A stretch of DNA of 64,000 nt from Pseudomonas sp. Irchel 3H7 (GCF_900187605.1 NZ_FYEA01000005.1:62001-126000), one strand, 5' to 3'. Shown: positions 47,255 through 56,259, counted from the stretch's first letter. Notes: generated by a model not told the origin, from the letters alone. Numbers and translations: made by a program.

Positions 47255-47278
47255 TTTTTGTGCTGTCGATGATGGCCT

Positions 47279-47371
47279 CATCGCTGGCAAGCCAGCTCCC
47301 ACAAGGATCTCTGCTGGGCCTGAAATGTGTGTTCACTGCAAAAACCTGTGTGAGCTGGCTTGCCAGCGATG
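47279..47371. repeat. REPIN, family A
   Basis: CATCGCTGGCAAGCCAGCTC and a right arm with one change (GTGTGAGCTGG in place of GTGGGAGCTGG). Confidence 0.9.
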
Positions 47372-47463
47372 GCGGCCGGATGGGCGCCATAAATTCCCTC
47401 GCCAGCCATCGCGGTTCTGACTAGGCTAACCACCTGCTCTTCGACGATTACCGAGGTTTGCCA

Positions 47464-48093
47464 ATGTCTGCCCCCAGCATGACCCTGTACCACAACACGC
47501 TCTCTCCGTTTGTGCGCAAAGTGATGGTGTTGCTGCACGAAACCGGCCAGCAGGATCGCGTCGCCTTGCAAGACTGTGTGCTCAGCCCGGTCAGCCCGAG
47601 TGCCGAGCTCAATGCCGATAACCCGCTGGGCAAGATTCCCGCCCTGCGTCTGGCCGACGGCAACGTCATCCATGACAGCCGGGTGATCCTCGAATACCTC
47701 GACCAGCAGCACGTCGGCAATCCGCTGATCCCCCGCGAAGGCGCGGCTCGCTGGCGGCGTCTGACCCTGGCATCGATGGCCGACGGGATCATGGATGCGT
47801 CGGTGATGGTGCGTTATGAAATGGTCCTGCGCGCGCCGGAAAAACATTGGGACGAATGGCTCGACGCTCAGCGCGACAAGATCCGCCGTGCCCTCGCGGT
47901 GTTGGAAAAAGATGCCATTGCCGAGCTGACCAGCCATTTCGATGTCGCGGCGATCAGCGTGGCGTGTGCGCTGGGTTATCTCGATCTGCGTTTCCCGGAC
48001 CTGGGCTGGCGTGATGCCAACCCGCAACTGGCCAACTGGTACTTTGAGGTGAGTCAGCGACCGTCCATGATCGCCACGATGCCCAAGCCTTAA
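47464..48093 (+). CDS. glutathione S-transferase family protein
   Basis: 209 residues. N-terminal thioredoxin-like domain (MTLYHNTLSPFVRKVMVLLHE, the NPLGKIPAL cis-proline and HDSRVILEYL GSH-binding segments) and a helical C-terminal domain. The Ser in LSPFVRK is a plausible catalytic residue. The substrate is unknown. ATG 47464 is preferred over the in-frame TTG 47458. Confidence 0.88.
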   Translation: MSAPSMTLYHNTLSPFVRKVMVLLHETGQQDRVALQDCVLSPVSPSAELNADNPLGKIPALRLADGNVIHDSRVILEYLDQQHVGNPLIPREGAARWRRLTLASMADGIMDASVMVRYEMVLRAPEKHWDEWLDAQRDKIRRALAVLEKDAIAELTSHFDVAAISVACALGYLDLRFPDLGWRDANPQLANWYFEVSQRPSMIATMPKP

Positions 48094-48117
48094 ATCGGCG
48101 GCGCCTGTTCCGGCCTC

Positions 48118-48209
48118 TTCGCTGGCAAGCCAGCTCCCACAGGATTTGTGGTAGATCGGGGATTTATGTCATCACCGAACTCATTGTGGGAGCTGGCTTG
48201 CCAGCGATG
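48118..48209. repeat. REPIN, family A
   Basis: TTCGCTGGCAAGCCAGCTCC left arm and the complementary right arm ending CTTGCCAGCGATG, between the GST gene and convergent creD. Confidence 0.9.
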
Positions 48210-48301
48210 GCACCCACTCGGTTCCACAGGCAAAAGCCCGATAATCCGCGTCATCAGTTCATCCTTCCAGCACTGATCCTCACGCAACCCCAGCGACCGG
48301 C

Positions 48302-49672
48302 TCATTGCATCGCCCCGACATCAAACTCCAACGGCTGCGCCGGTTTCTGCCCGATCCCGTACCAATCCAGTTTGCGCGTCAGCACCATGAACACACCGAG
48401 CAAACCGAACAGCAACAACGAGCCCATCAACAGCGCGTAATCCTCAGCGCTCAACAATCCATAGAGCAGGCCATACAACGCCGCCAGCCCCGCCGAAAAA
48501 CTCAAGCCGTGACGCACACTGCGTAGCACGTGGCAGACATAAAACCCGATCAACAGCACGCAAGCACTGGCCGACAACAGATACGCCAGGGCAAAACCAA
48601 TGTGCTCCGACAGCGACAGCAACAACAGATAAAAGAACGCCAGCGCCACACCGACCAGCGCGTATTGCACCGGGTGCACGGCCAGACTCTTGAGCACTTC
48701 GAACAGAAAGAAACCGGCGAACGTCAGGACGATGAACAGCAGCGCATATTTGATCGCCCGATCACTCTTCAGGTACTGATCCACCGGGTCGATGAAGCTC
48801 ACACCGAAACTGCGACCATTGAACGCCTCGCAATCATTGCTGCTCACGCAACGGCTCATGGCGTCTTGCAGGTTGGTGGAGAAAAACGTGGTCTGCCAAT
48901 CGGCGCTGAAACCCTGATCGTTGATCTCACGTTTGGCCGGCAGGAAATTGCCGATGAAACTTGGATGCGGCCAATTCGCAGTGAGGCTGACGCTGCTGCT
49001 CTTGCCCACCGGCAGCACCTGCAACGAACCGGTGCCTTGCAGGCGCAAATCAAAACCGAAGCTCAACTCGGTGCTTTTGCTGGTGTCGAGCAGCGGCAGC
49101 GTGACCCGTACGCCTTCACCGAGCCAACCGACTTGAGTCCCCGGAACAAAGTCCAGACGCTGGCCATCGAGTTCCAGTTTCAGCGCATTTTCGATGCCGC
49201 GAATGTCGCTGATGCCGACCGCGAGAAACGGTGCATCGAACTGGTAATCGCTGAAGTCTTCCTTAATGCCCAATTGCGCCGGCAATGAGAAATGGCCGTT
49301 GATGCGGTTGTCGGCGTGGAACAACCGCGCTTCATAAATGCCCCGTGCGCGCAGCTCGGTTTGCACCTGACCATCGAGTTCGAAACGCTCCGGCAGGAAG
49401 TACAAACGACCGCGCTCTTCGCTCGGCTCGTCGTAGCGCTGATTGGTCTTGTCGTTGGTTTTCCAGTTGTGAATCACTTTGCGATACGGCACCACCATCA
49501 CCGGCCCGCTCAGTTGCTGGCTGTAGCTGGAACTGCGGGCGATGTCTTCGAGCACGCCGTCGCGCAACTGTTGGCGGTCGTCGATGACGCCGTCGATCAT
49601 CAGCAACGGGATCAGCAACAGCAGGATCAGCACGGCGATGGCGCCGAGCTTTATCGTCAGATTCTTGTTCAT
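48302..49672 (-). CDS. creD: CreD, inner-membrane protein
   Basis: 456 residues. An N-terminal membrane helix (AIAVLILLLLIPLLMIDGVIDDR) is followed by a long periplasmic domain and about five or six C-terminal helices from residue 300 on. CreD is the main output of the CreBC system and is linked to envelope integrity and beta-lactam response in P. aeruginosa. It has its own 169-bp upstream region with a REPIN and a variant CreB box, so it is transcribed apart from creBC. Confidence 0.93.
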   Translation of the reverse strand: MNKNLTIKLGAIAVLILLLLIPLLMIDGVIDDRQQLRDGVLEDIARSSSYSQQLSGPVMVVPYRKVIHNWKTNDKTNQRYDEPSEERGRLYFLPERFELDGQVQTELRARGIYEARLFHADNRINGHFSLPAQLGIKEDFSDYQFDAPFLAVGISDIRGIENALKLELDGQRLDFVPGTQVGWLGEGVRVTLPLLDTSKSTELSFGFDLRLQGTGSLQVLPVGKSSSVSLTANWPHPSFIGNFLPAKREINDQGFSADWQTTFFSTNLQDAMSRCVSSNDCEAFNGRSFGVSFIDPVDQYLKSDRAIKYALLFIVLTFAGFFLFEVLKSLAVHPVQYALVGVALAFFYLLLLSLSEHIGFALAYLLSASACVLLIGFYVCHVLRSVRHGLSFSAGLAALYGLLYGLLSAEDYALLMGSLLLFGLLGVFMVLTRKLDWYGIGQKPAQPLEFDVGAMQ

Positions 49673-49719
49673 GGGACTCTCCCTGTTTGGATGGGCAGAG
49701 TCTGCTGGTGCTGTATGAG

Positions 49720-49735
49720 GGGAATGTGGGGGGAA
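49720..49735 (-). promoter_or_regulatory. variant CreB box upstream of creD
   Basis: On the minus strand TTCCCCCCACATTCCC reads TTCCC-N6-TTCCC. The known cre tag is TTCAC-N6-TTCAC, so each half differs at one base but the spacing is exact. It ends 47 bp before the creD ATG. Confidence 0.5.
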
Positions 49736-49753
49736 TATGGAGATTGTGTGGAA

Positions 49754-49836
49754 AGATCAAAAGATCGCAGCCTTCGGCAGCTCCTACAGGTGTACGCAAT
49801 CCAATGTAGGAGCTGCCGAAGGCTGCGATCTTTTGA
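49754..49836. repeat. REPIN, family B
   Basis: AGATCAAAAGATCGCAGCCT left and AGGCTGCGATCTTTTGA right, between creC and creD. It may terminate creBC. Confidence 0.9.
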
Positions 49837-49841
49837 CGGTA

Positions 49842-51260
49842 TCAAGGCAAGCGCAATATCACTTCAACACCGTTTTCGACATTGCGAATCTGCATCGCCC
49901 CACCATGCAACTTGACCACTTCTTCAACGAAGTTAAGCCCCAAACCCGTGCTTTTTCGCCCACTGTCCGGACGCGGCAACGAGTAGAAACGCTCGGTCAA
50001 TCGCGGCAAGGCGTAGTCAGGAATCGGCGCCGTTTCATTGAACAATCGAAATTCGATCTGCTCGCCAACCCGCTCGGCACTGAAACGCAGCAGCCCCTGA
50101 ATCGGCGTGAAATCCAGCGCATTCTCCAGCAGATTGCCCAGCGCCTGACGCAACAGAAACGGCTCGCCAATCAACAGCAGATCCGCTGCCATCGCCCGTT
50201 CGATGCGCAACTGTTTGCCTTCGATCCGCGCCGCTTGCCCCTGCAGCAATTGTTCAACCAGCGCCGCCAGCGGCACAGCGACCCGTTCTTCAAGGCCCTG
50301 ACGTTGCTCCACCTGCGCCAGATTCAGTAACCGTTCGATCAACTGCTGCATCCGCGCACTTTCGCTGTCGATATTGCCGACAAAGCGCAGGCGCTGAACC
50401 GGCAACATATCCCCTTGCAGCAACTCCGCCGCGCCACGAATCGCCGCCAGCGGACTTTTCAGCTCATGGGTCAGCGTATGCACATAACGCTCGACGTAGG
50501 CCTTGCCTTCCAGTTGCGTGCGCATCTGTTCCACGGCCGTAGCCAGTTGTTCCAGTTCACCCCCCCGGTAATGCGGCACTTCCACCCGCCGGCCTTCGCT
50601 CACCGCTTGGGCATAACCGGTCAGACGGTGCAGCGCACGGCTCAGCCACCACGAGAGCAAAGCACCGAACAACAGACCGAGGCCGATCAGACCAGCACCG
50701 TAAAACAGCAAACGCCGCTCGGTGCGATCGACATAAGGCTGCAATGAGCTGTTGGGCTTGGCCACGGTGACCACACCGATGATCTTGCCGTTGTCGCGGA
50801 TCGGCGCGCCGACGTGCATCACTGACGAACTGGCGTCATCCGGATCACTGCGGCTCGAACGTGCACCGTACTCACCGCGCAGGGTCAGATAGACGTCGTT
50901 CCAGCGCGAATAATCCTGACCGACCGCGACACCACTGGAATCGAGAACGACGATGCCCTTGGCATCAGTCACGTAGATGCGGTGGTTGACCTGATTTTTC
51001 GGTAAGCCCCAAATGGTCGCTTGCGGCTGGCGCTCGCCATAGGCGCGGAGCAGCTCGGGCCAGCGGTTCTCGCTGAGGGTGCCGGCCTTGAAATCATCGC
51101 GGAGGATTTCTGCCATCAGGTTGGCGGTATCGACCAGGGTTTCTTCGGTGGACTGGCGCACGCCGGGGCGGATTTCTTCCATCACCGTGTTAAGCACGAA
51201 ATAACCGGTGAGGCCGATAAACAGCACGTACACCAGAAAGATCCGCAGCCCCAAAGACAT
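49842..51260 (-). CDS. creC: CreC sensor histidine kinase
   Basis: 472 residues. Two transmembrane helices (IFLVYVLFIGLTGYFVL and LLFYGAGLIGLGLLFGALLSWWL) bound a periplasmic sensor domain. A HAMP-like segment, the H-box HTLTHELKSPLAA, N-box LGNLLENALDFTP and G-box TGLGLNFVEEVVKLHGG follow. Its start overlaps the creB stop by one base (TGATG). Confidence 0.93.
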   Translation of the reverse strand: MSLGLRIFLVYVLFIGLTGYFVLNTVMEEIRPGVRQSTEETLVDTANLMAEILRDDFKAGTLSENRWPELLRAYGERQPQATIWGLPKNQVNHRIYVTDAKGIVVLDSSGVAVGQDYSRWNDVYLTLRGEYGARSSRSDPDDASSSVMHVGAPIRDNGKIIGVVTVAKPNSSLQPYVDRTERRLLFYGAGLIGLGLLFGALLSWWLSRALHRLTGYAQAVSEGRRVEVPHYRGGELEQLATAVEQMRTQLEGKAYVERYVHTLTHELKSPLAAIRGAAELLQGDMLPVQRLRFVGNIDSESARMQQLIERLLNLAQVEQRQGLEERVAVPLAALVEQLLQGQAARIEGKQLRIERAMAADLLLIGEPFLLRQALGNLLENALDFTPIQGLLRFSAERVGEQIEFRLFNETAPIPDYALPRLTERFYSLPRPDSGRKSTGLGLNFVEEVVKLHGGAMQIRNVENGVEVILRLP

Positions 51261-51940
51261 CAGCTGTGCCCCGGGCTGTAGCTGTAACCGAGGCCGCGAT
51301 GGGTCTGGATCGGCTCGGCGTCGGCACGCACCAGACGCAGTTTGGCGCGCACGCTTTTGATGTGGCTGTCGATGCTGCGCTCGTAACCGGCGTCGGCCGC
51401 CACGCCCAACGCATCGAGCAGTTGTTCGCGACTGAACACCCGCTCGGGTTGTTCGAGCAGGCACTGCAACAGGCGGAATTCGTGGCGGGTCAGGCTTAAC
51501 GTCTGGCCGCGATAGCTGATTTGTACGCGCTCGGGATCGATGCGAAACAGCGCCGAAGAGGCTTCAATCACTGGACGCGGCGCCATGCGTTTGAGGATGG
51601 CCTTGACCCGCGCCGCCACCTCTCGAGGGCTGAACGGCTTGACCACGTAGTCGTCGGCGCCAATCTCCAGCCCCACCACGCGATCAATCTCGGCATCGCG
51701 GGCGCTGAGGAACAGCACCGGCACCTCGCTGAAACGCCGCAGCTGCTTGCAAGTCTCGAAACCGCTGATGTCCGGCAGGCCGATGTCGAGGATGATCAGA
51801 TCGGCCGGGGTCTGCCGCTGATGCTCCAGCGCCGCCGCGCCGAGGCTCAGCCACGTCGTGCTAAAGCCCTCGCCTTGCAGGGCGAAAATCAGCGTGTCGG
51901 CAATCGCCGCTTCGTCTTCGACAATCAGGATATGAGGCAT
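51260..51940 (-). CDS. creB: CreB response regulator
   Basis: 226 residues, OmpR family. The receiver has ILIVEDE, phosphoacceptor Asp in ILDIGLPDISG and Lys in VKPFSPRE; the C-terminal winged helix has LTRHEFRLLQCLLEQP and THRGLGYSY. It is expected to bind the box upstream of creD. ATG 51940 with AGGATATGAGG upstream. Confidence 0.93.
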   Translation of the reverse strand: MPHILIVEDEAAIADTLIFALQGEGFSTTWLSLGAAALEHQRQTPADLIILDIGLPDISGFETCKQLRRFSEVPVLFLSARDAEIDRVVGLEIGADDYVVKPFSPREVAARVKAILKRMAPRPVIEASSALFRIDPERVQISYRGQTLSLTRHEFRLLQCLLEQPERVFSREQLLDALGVAADAGYERSIDSHIKSVRAKLRLVRADAEPIQTHRGLGYSYSPGHS

Positions 51941-51985
51941 GGCGTCCGAGCCCATAGGTTAAGTGCGCGAACGGTGCCCCAAGCC

Positions 51986-51998
51986 TGACGTTACGTCA
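51986..51998. promoter_or_regulatory. palindrome upstream of creB
   Basis: TGACGT-T-ACGTCA, a perfect 6-bp dyad 46 bp before the creB ATG, in the 68-bp gap after the retropepsin-like gene. The binder is unknown. Confidence 0.4.
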
Positions 51999-52008
51999 AT
52001 GAGACCAC

Positions 52009-52512
52009 TTAGCAGTCCGGCTTGTCGGCGGTGAAGCGCCGCGCCGGGTTTACCGCAGCGCCAAACTCGCGCAAGGCTTTGGCACCGATCAGCAGCGGAT
52101 AGTTGAAGTTGCTGCGGTCGGTCAGGTTGACCTCGACGGTACGCTTGACGTTGCCCAGGCACAGCTCCAGATCGACCACCGGGCGCTTGGCGACTTCGGT
52201 GCTTTCGCCCTCGTCCTCTTCGTCCGAACGGCTCTTGATCTTGCTGATGCGCGCGACCTTGTGTTCGTAGACCTTGTTGCTGGCGTCCTTGGTGCCGAGG
52301 CGGAAACGCACCCAGTCGTCACCATCACGGGTGAAGGTTTCGATGTCCTTGGCCGACAGCGAGGCGGTCAGTGCGCCGGTGTCCATCTTGGCCTTGAGCA
52401 CTTCACCGCCGATTTCCGGCAGCGCGATGTATTCGTAGCGCCCGTACAGAGTCGGCTCGGCGGCCATGACCGGCAGAGCGACGAGGGCAAACAGTGCAAG
52501 GAGGGATTTCAC
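52009..52512 (-). CDS. periplasmic retropepsin-like (RimB/RloA family) protein
   Basis: 167 residues from GTG 52512. A signal peptide (KSLLALFALVALPVMAAEP) is followed by the PF05618 aspartic-protease-like fold with the active-site motif KMDTGALTASLSA and the flap/second half (VDLELCLGNVKRTVEVNL). Annotated elsewhere as ATP-dependent zinc protease. Export argues against a role on cytoplasmic ribosomal proteins as for RimB. AGGAAG lies 8 nt before the GTG. Confidence 0.8.
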   Translation of the reverse strand: MKSLLALFALVALPVMAAEPTLYGRYEYIALPEIGGEVLKAKMDTGALTASLSAKDIETFTRDGDDWVRFRLGTKDASNKVYEHKVARISKIKSRSDEEDEGESTEVAKRPVVDLELCLGNVKRTVEVNLTDRSNFNYPLLIGAKALREFGAAVNPARRFTADKPDC

Positions 52513-52594
52513 GTAAGGGGCTTCCTTGGAAAATGAGGGCGGCAGACGCGAGATTTTAGACACCCGGCGAGCAATTCGTTCGCCCGTGAGACCG

Positions 52595-52687
52595 CATCGC
52601 TGGCAAGCCAGCTCCCACAAGGATCTTCAATGAATGCAATTCTCGTGAACACCAGAGAAACCTGTGGGAGCTGGCTTGCCAGCGATG
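52595..52687. repeat. REPIN, family A
   Basis: CATCGCTGGCAAGCCAGCTC and its complement, between the divergent retropepsin-like and acyltransferase genes. Longer in-frame starts of both neighbours would translate the repeat and are rejected. Confidence 0.9.
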
Positions 52688-52819
52688 AGGCCAGCACATT
52701 CAATACAATATCTGGCACCAGCATACCGCCCCAAAAGTGAAACATTCGTCACCGCCGATTTGGCCTGCCGCGCGAAGCTGCTTATCATGGCGCGCCCATC
52801 CGTTTGCAAAGAGTTGCTT

Positions 52820-53707
52820 ATGCGCCGCCTGCTCACCGGCTGTTTCGTCACCCTGCTGCTGTTGCTCAACACCCTGATCCTGATCGGGCCGTTGCTGGTG
52901 TTTGCCCTGCTCAAACTGGTCGCACCCGGCCGCTGGCGCGATTACGCGTCGGGCGCAGTGATGTGGATCGCCGAGACCTGGGCCGAGATCGACAAGCTGA
53001 TTTTCCGCCTGTGCATCCCCACCCAATGGGACATTCGCGGCGGCGAGAATCTGCGCGGTGACACCTCTTATCTGGTAGTCAGCAACCACCAGTCGTGGGT
53101 CGATATTCCGGCGCTGATCCAGACCCTCAACCGACGCACGCCGTTCTTCAAATTCTTCCTCAAGAAAGAACTGATCTGGGTGCCGTTTCTGGGGCTGGCG
53201 TGGTGGGCGCTGGATTACCCGTTCATGAAGCGCTACACCAAAGCGTTTCTGGCGAAGCACCCGGAGCTGGCCGGCAAGGATCTGGAAATCACCAGACAGG
53301 CCTGCGAGCTGTTCAAGCGTCAGCCGGTGACCGTGGTGAATTATCTGGAAGGTACCCGCTACACCGCGGCAAAAAGCGCACAGCAGCAATCACCGTTCAA
53401 GCATTTGCTCAAGCCCAAGGCCGGTGGCGTGGCGTTTGTGTTGGCGGCGATGGGTGAACAACTGGATGCGATTCTCGACGTCACCGTGGTTTATCCACAG
53501 GAGCGAATTCCGGGTTTCTGGGATTTGATCAGCGGCAACGTGCCGCGCGTGATCATCGACATCAAGACCCGCGAACTCGACCCGGCGCTGTGGCAAGGCG
53601 ATTACGAGAATGATCCGGCGTTTCGCCAGAAGGTCCAGAGCTGGGTCAACCAGCTCTGGAACGAGAAGGATCAGCGCATCGCCGAACTGCGCAGCGAGCG
53701 CGGCTGA
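52820..53707 (+). CDS. PlsC/YihG-like acyltransferase
   Basis: 295 residues. One N-terminal membrane helix (GCFVTLLLLLNTLILIGPLLVFALL), then the acyltransferase motifs NHQSWVD (HX4D), FFLKKELIWVPFLG and NYLEGTR. It is of the YihG type, an inner-membrane lysophospholipid acyltransferase. ATG 52820 (AAAGAG upstream) gives the expected N-terminus; ATG 52787 is possible. Confidence 0.85.
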   Translation: MRRLLTGCFVTLLLLLNTLILIGPLLVFALLKLVAPGRWRDYASGAVMWIAETWAEIDKLIFRLCIPTQWDIRGGENLRGDTSYLVVSNHQSWVDIPALIQTLNRRTPFFKFFLKKELIWVPFLGLAWWALDYPFMKRYTKAFLAKHPELAGKDLEITRQACELFKRQPVTVVNYLEGTRYTAAKSAQQQSPFKHLLKPKAGGVAFVLAAMGEQLDAILDVTVVYPQERIPGFWDLISGNVPRVIIDIKTRELDPALWQGDYENDPAFRQKVQSWVNQLWNEKDQRIAELRSERG

Positions 53708-53708
53708 A

Positions 53709-54266
53709 TCAGCTACCGGTGCCGGCGCCCCAGATGCTGCCCAGGCTGCTCAACAGCGAACCGCCGACGCCCTGCTGACCGAGATATTGCAGGAGCACCG
53801 GGGCAAACTGGCCGATCATGCCGCTGTCCATGCCAAGTGCGCTGAAGGCATTGTTCAGGTCGTTGGTGTCCTTGACGTTACCCAGCGCATTTTCCAGCCC
53901 GGCAGACTTGCCGGATGAACCGAGCAAGGCGCCCAGCGCCGCCAGATTGCCGCTGCCACCTGACAGTTTGTCGATGCCCGGCACTTCTTTGGCCAGTTGT
54001 GAGTAATCGGTGCTGCTCAACTGATTCTTCGCCAGCCCGAGCATCGCACTGGTGCCGCCCACGGCCTGCTCCGGCGTGACATCCAGCGCACTCAGGGCAC
54101 TCAACAAACCGGCGGTTTCCGAGGTCGGCGCCGCAGCGGCCGCCTTGTCGCCACCCTGCATGCCCGAAACCGCGCCGGCCACGTCATTCAGACTGAAACC
54201 GGCAAACACCGGCCCGGCGGCCAAGGTCAGGAGCGATGCCAAGGCAAAACCGCGTGAAATTTTCAT
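53709..54266 (-). CDS. DUF2780 secreted protein
   Basis: 185 residues. Signal peptide MKISRGFALASLLTLAAGPVFA, then a Gly/Ala/Ser-rich region and a DUF2780 (VcgC/VcgE) domain with a helical pattern of Leu and Gly. Its stop is 1 bp from the convergent acyltransferase stop. Function unknown. Confidence 0.8.
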   Translation of the reverse strand: MKISRGFALASLLTLAAGPVFAGFSLNDVAGAVSGMQGGDKAAAAAPTSETAGLLSALSALDVTPEQAVGGTSAMLGLAKNQLSSTDYSQLAKEVPGIDKLSGGSGNLAALGALLGSSGKSAGLENALGNVKDTNDLNNAFSALGMDSGMIGQFAPVLLQYLGQQGVGGSLLSSLGSIWGAGTGS

Positions 54267-54393
54267 TCAGACATCCTCTTGGGAAAAGCTGCCACCGGAC
54301 AACGGCGACGAAACTGGCGTTTTGACCGGGAATCCGGTGGCATGTTCCGGTCATTCCAATTCGAAATCGGGACAATTCCAAAACGTTTCTAAA

Positions 54394-54413
54394 AACTGTC
54401 AAACCTGACAGTT
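54394..54413. promoter_or_regulatory. perfect inverted repeat in the divergent promoter region
   Basis: AACTGTCA-AACC-TGACAGTT lies between the DUF2780 gene and the 80-residue gene. 8-bp arms, AT-rich flanks. A repressor site or a hairpin. Confidence 0.5.
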
Positions 54414-54487
54414 ACCGACTCAATTCTAGTGAATTACATTGAATTCGAGCCAGGTTTGCCGCGGATCATTTCGATGGAGGCGCTGCG

Positions 54488-54730
54488 ATGGAGAAGCGAT
54501 TGTCAGACCGCGACGACTTGATCATTCCGCCGTTGAACGAACCGTCGAAGGACGTTGCAAAGAAAATGATTGCTCAGCCCTCAGCCATCATCTTTTGCGT
54601 TGATCCGGACGATCCCATCATTGGAAAAATCAAGGCCGGACGAAGGGTCAGTTATGAAGTGATGAAAAGCGATACAGGGCAGCAATACGCAATCAATGTT
54701 CGATTGGTTCGCGACAGAAGGAACAGATAA
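54488..54730 (+). CDS. 80-residue protein with cold-shock-domain-like C-terminus
   Basis: A GGAGG ribosome site lies 8 nt before ATG. The first ~48 residues ([19 protein letters not shown]...) match nothing I know. The last ~27 ([13 protein letters not shown]...YAINVRLV) align with the end of cold-shock domains ([17 protein letters not shown]...V). The RNP1 and RNP2 motifs are absent. It lies 59 bp upstream of the csp gene on the same strand and may share its transcript. Confidence 0.65.
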   Translation: MEKRLSDRDDLIIPPLNEPSKDVAKKMIAQPSAIIFCVDPDDPIIGKIKAGRRVSYEVMKSDTGQQYAINVRLVRDRRNR

Positions 54731-54789
54731 ATCCTGGTCGCTATCGCTCGGATATGAATCGATACACAACGCAAACAGGAAGCATGGTC

Positions 54790-55002
54790 ATGCCAAATAA
54801 ACAAACCGGTACCGTAAAGTGGTTTAACGACGAAAAAGGCTTTGGATTTATTACACCTGCTGATGGCGGTGCTGACCTCTTCGTCCATTTCAAGGCTATC
54901 CAATCCGATGGATTTAAATCCTTGAAAGAAGGACAAACCGTTTCTTTTATCGCGGTGCCGGGGCAAAAAGGAATGCAAGCGGAACAAGTCGAAGTCGTAT
55001 AG
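54790..55002 (+). CDS. CspA-family cold-shock protein
   Basis: 70 residues, [20 protein letters not shown] at the start with RNP1 KGFGFI and RNP2 LFVHF, so it binds single-stranded nucleic acid. AGGAAG at 54777-54782 sits 7 nt before ATG 54790 and decides the start over ATG 54784 and 54754. Terminator follows. Confidence 0.93.
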   Translation: MPNKQTGTVKWFNDEKGFGFITPADGGADLFVHFKAIQSDGFKSLKEGQTVSFIAVPGQKGMQAEQVEVV

Positions 55003-55018
55003 AAACAATCGTTCGATA

Positions 55019-55042
55019 AAACGGCGCCTGAATGGCGCCGTT
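55019..55042. terminator. hairpin between csp and fdhA
   Basis: ACGGCGCC-TGAAT-GGCGCCGT with AAAA before and TT after. It can serve both convergent genes, though the T-runs are short. Confidence 0.6.
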
Positions 55043-55059
55043 CTGCTACTGCGTAAACC

Positions 55060-56259
55060 TTACGCCGCACTGAACAACTTATGCGGATCAATCACAAACT
55101 TCTTCGGCACACCCGCATCGAACTCGCCGTAACCTTCCGGCGCCTGATCCAGACTGATCACCTGCACCCCCACCACTTCGGCGATGTTGATGCGATCCCA
55201 CATGATCGCCTGCATCAGTTGACGGTTGTACTTCATCACTGGCGTCTGGCCGGTGTGGAAGCTGTGCGACTTGGCCCAGCCCAGACCGAAGCGAATGCTC
55301 AGGCTGCCCATTTTTGCGGCAGCGTCCACCGCACCTGGATCTTCGGTGACGTACAGGCCCGGGATACCGATCTTGCCGGCCACACGCACCACGCCCATCA
55401 GCGAGTTGAGCACGGTGGCCGGCGCTTCGGCTTTTACGCCGTCGTGACCATGGCCGCGAGCTTCGAAACCAACACAGTCCACCGCGCAATCCACTTCCGG
55501 TTCGCCCAGCAGTGCGGCGATCTGTTCGTGCAGCGGCGTGTCCTTGGACAGGTCGACGATTTCAAAACCCTGCGCCTTGGCGTGGGCCAGGCGGATGGTG
55601 TTGACGTCGCCGATGATCACTACCGCAGCGCCGAGCAGGCGTGCGGAAGCGGCAGCGGCCAGGCCGACCGGGCCAGCGCCGGCAATGTAAACGGTGCTGC
55701 CCGGGCCAACGCCCGCTGTCACTGCGCCGTGATAACCGGTCGGCAGGATGTCGGAGAGGCAGGTCAGGTCACGGATTTTCTCCATGGCCTTGTCGCGGTC
55801 CGGCAGTTTCAGCAGGTTGAAGTCCGCATATGGCACCAGCACGTATTCGGCCTGGCCACCGGTCCAGTCGCCCATGTCGACGTAACCGTAAGCGCCACCG
55901 GCACGGGCCGGGTTGACGGTCAGGCAGACGCCTGTGTGTTGCTCTTTGCAGGAACGGCAGCGCCCGCAAGCGACGTTGAACGGCACGGAAACCAGATCAC
56001 CGATTTTCAGGTTTTCGACGTCGGAGCCTTTTTCGATCACCTCGCCGGTGATTTCGTGACCCAGCACCAGACCGGTCTGCGCCGTGGTACGGCCGCGCAC
56101 CATGTGCTGGTCGGAGCCGCAGATGTTGGTGGAAACCACTTTGAGAATGACCCCGTGCTCGATCTTGCGACCGCGCGGGTCCTGCATTTTCGGATAGTCG
56201 ATTTTCTGTACTTCGACCTTGCCAGCGCCGAGATACACCACACCACGATTGCCAGACAT
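55060..56259 (-). CDS. fdhA: glutathione-independent formaldehyde dehydrogenase
   Basis: 399 residues, zinc-dependent medium-chain dehydrogenase with tightly bound NAD. Catalytic zinc ligands Cys47 (NICGSDQH) and His68-Glu69 (GHE), structural zinc cysteines C98, C101, C104 and C112, and the Rossmann motif VYIAGAGPVGLAAA. It oxidises formaldehyde to formate without glutathione. Last gene of the sarcosine cluster, where it removes formaldehyde. Confidence 0.95.
   Translation of the reverse strand: MSGNRGVVYLGAGKVEVQKIDYPKMQDPRGRKIEHGVILKVVSTNICGSDQHMVRGRTTAQTGLVLGHEITGEVIEKGSDVENLKIGDLVSVPFNVACGRCRSCKEQHTGVCLTVNPARAGGAYGYVDMGDWTGGQAEYVLVPYADFNLLKLPDRDKAMEKIRDLTCLSDILPTGYHGAVTAGVGPGSTVYIAGAGPVGLAAAASARLLGAAVVIIGDVNTIRLAHAKAQGFEIVDLSKDTPLHEQIAALLGEPEVDCAVDCVGFEARGHGHDGVKAEAPATVLNSLMGVVRVAGKIGIPGLYVTEDPGAVDAAAKMGSLSIRFGLGWAKSHSFHTGQTPVMKYNRQLMQAIMWDRINIAEVVGVQVISLDQAPEGYGEFDAGVPKKFVIDPHKLFSAA

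Noticed and set aside
49662..49669. AAnAAnAA motif after the creD start codon (minus strand)
   Set aside because: AACAAGAA fits the Crc/Hfq motif but comes from ordinary Asn-Lys-Asn codons, and creD is not a catabolic gene.
52664..52819. N-terminal extension of the PlsC-like acyltransferase
   Set aside because: Its first codons are the arm of a family A REPIN; the protein family begins with the membrane helix after 52820.
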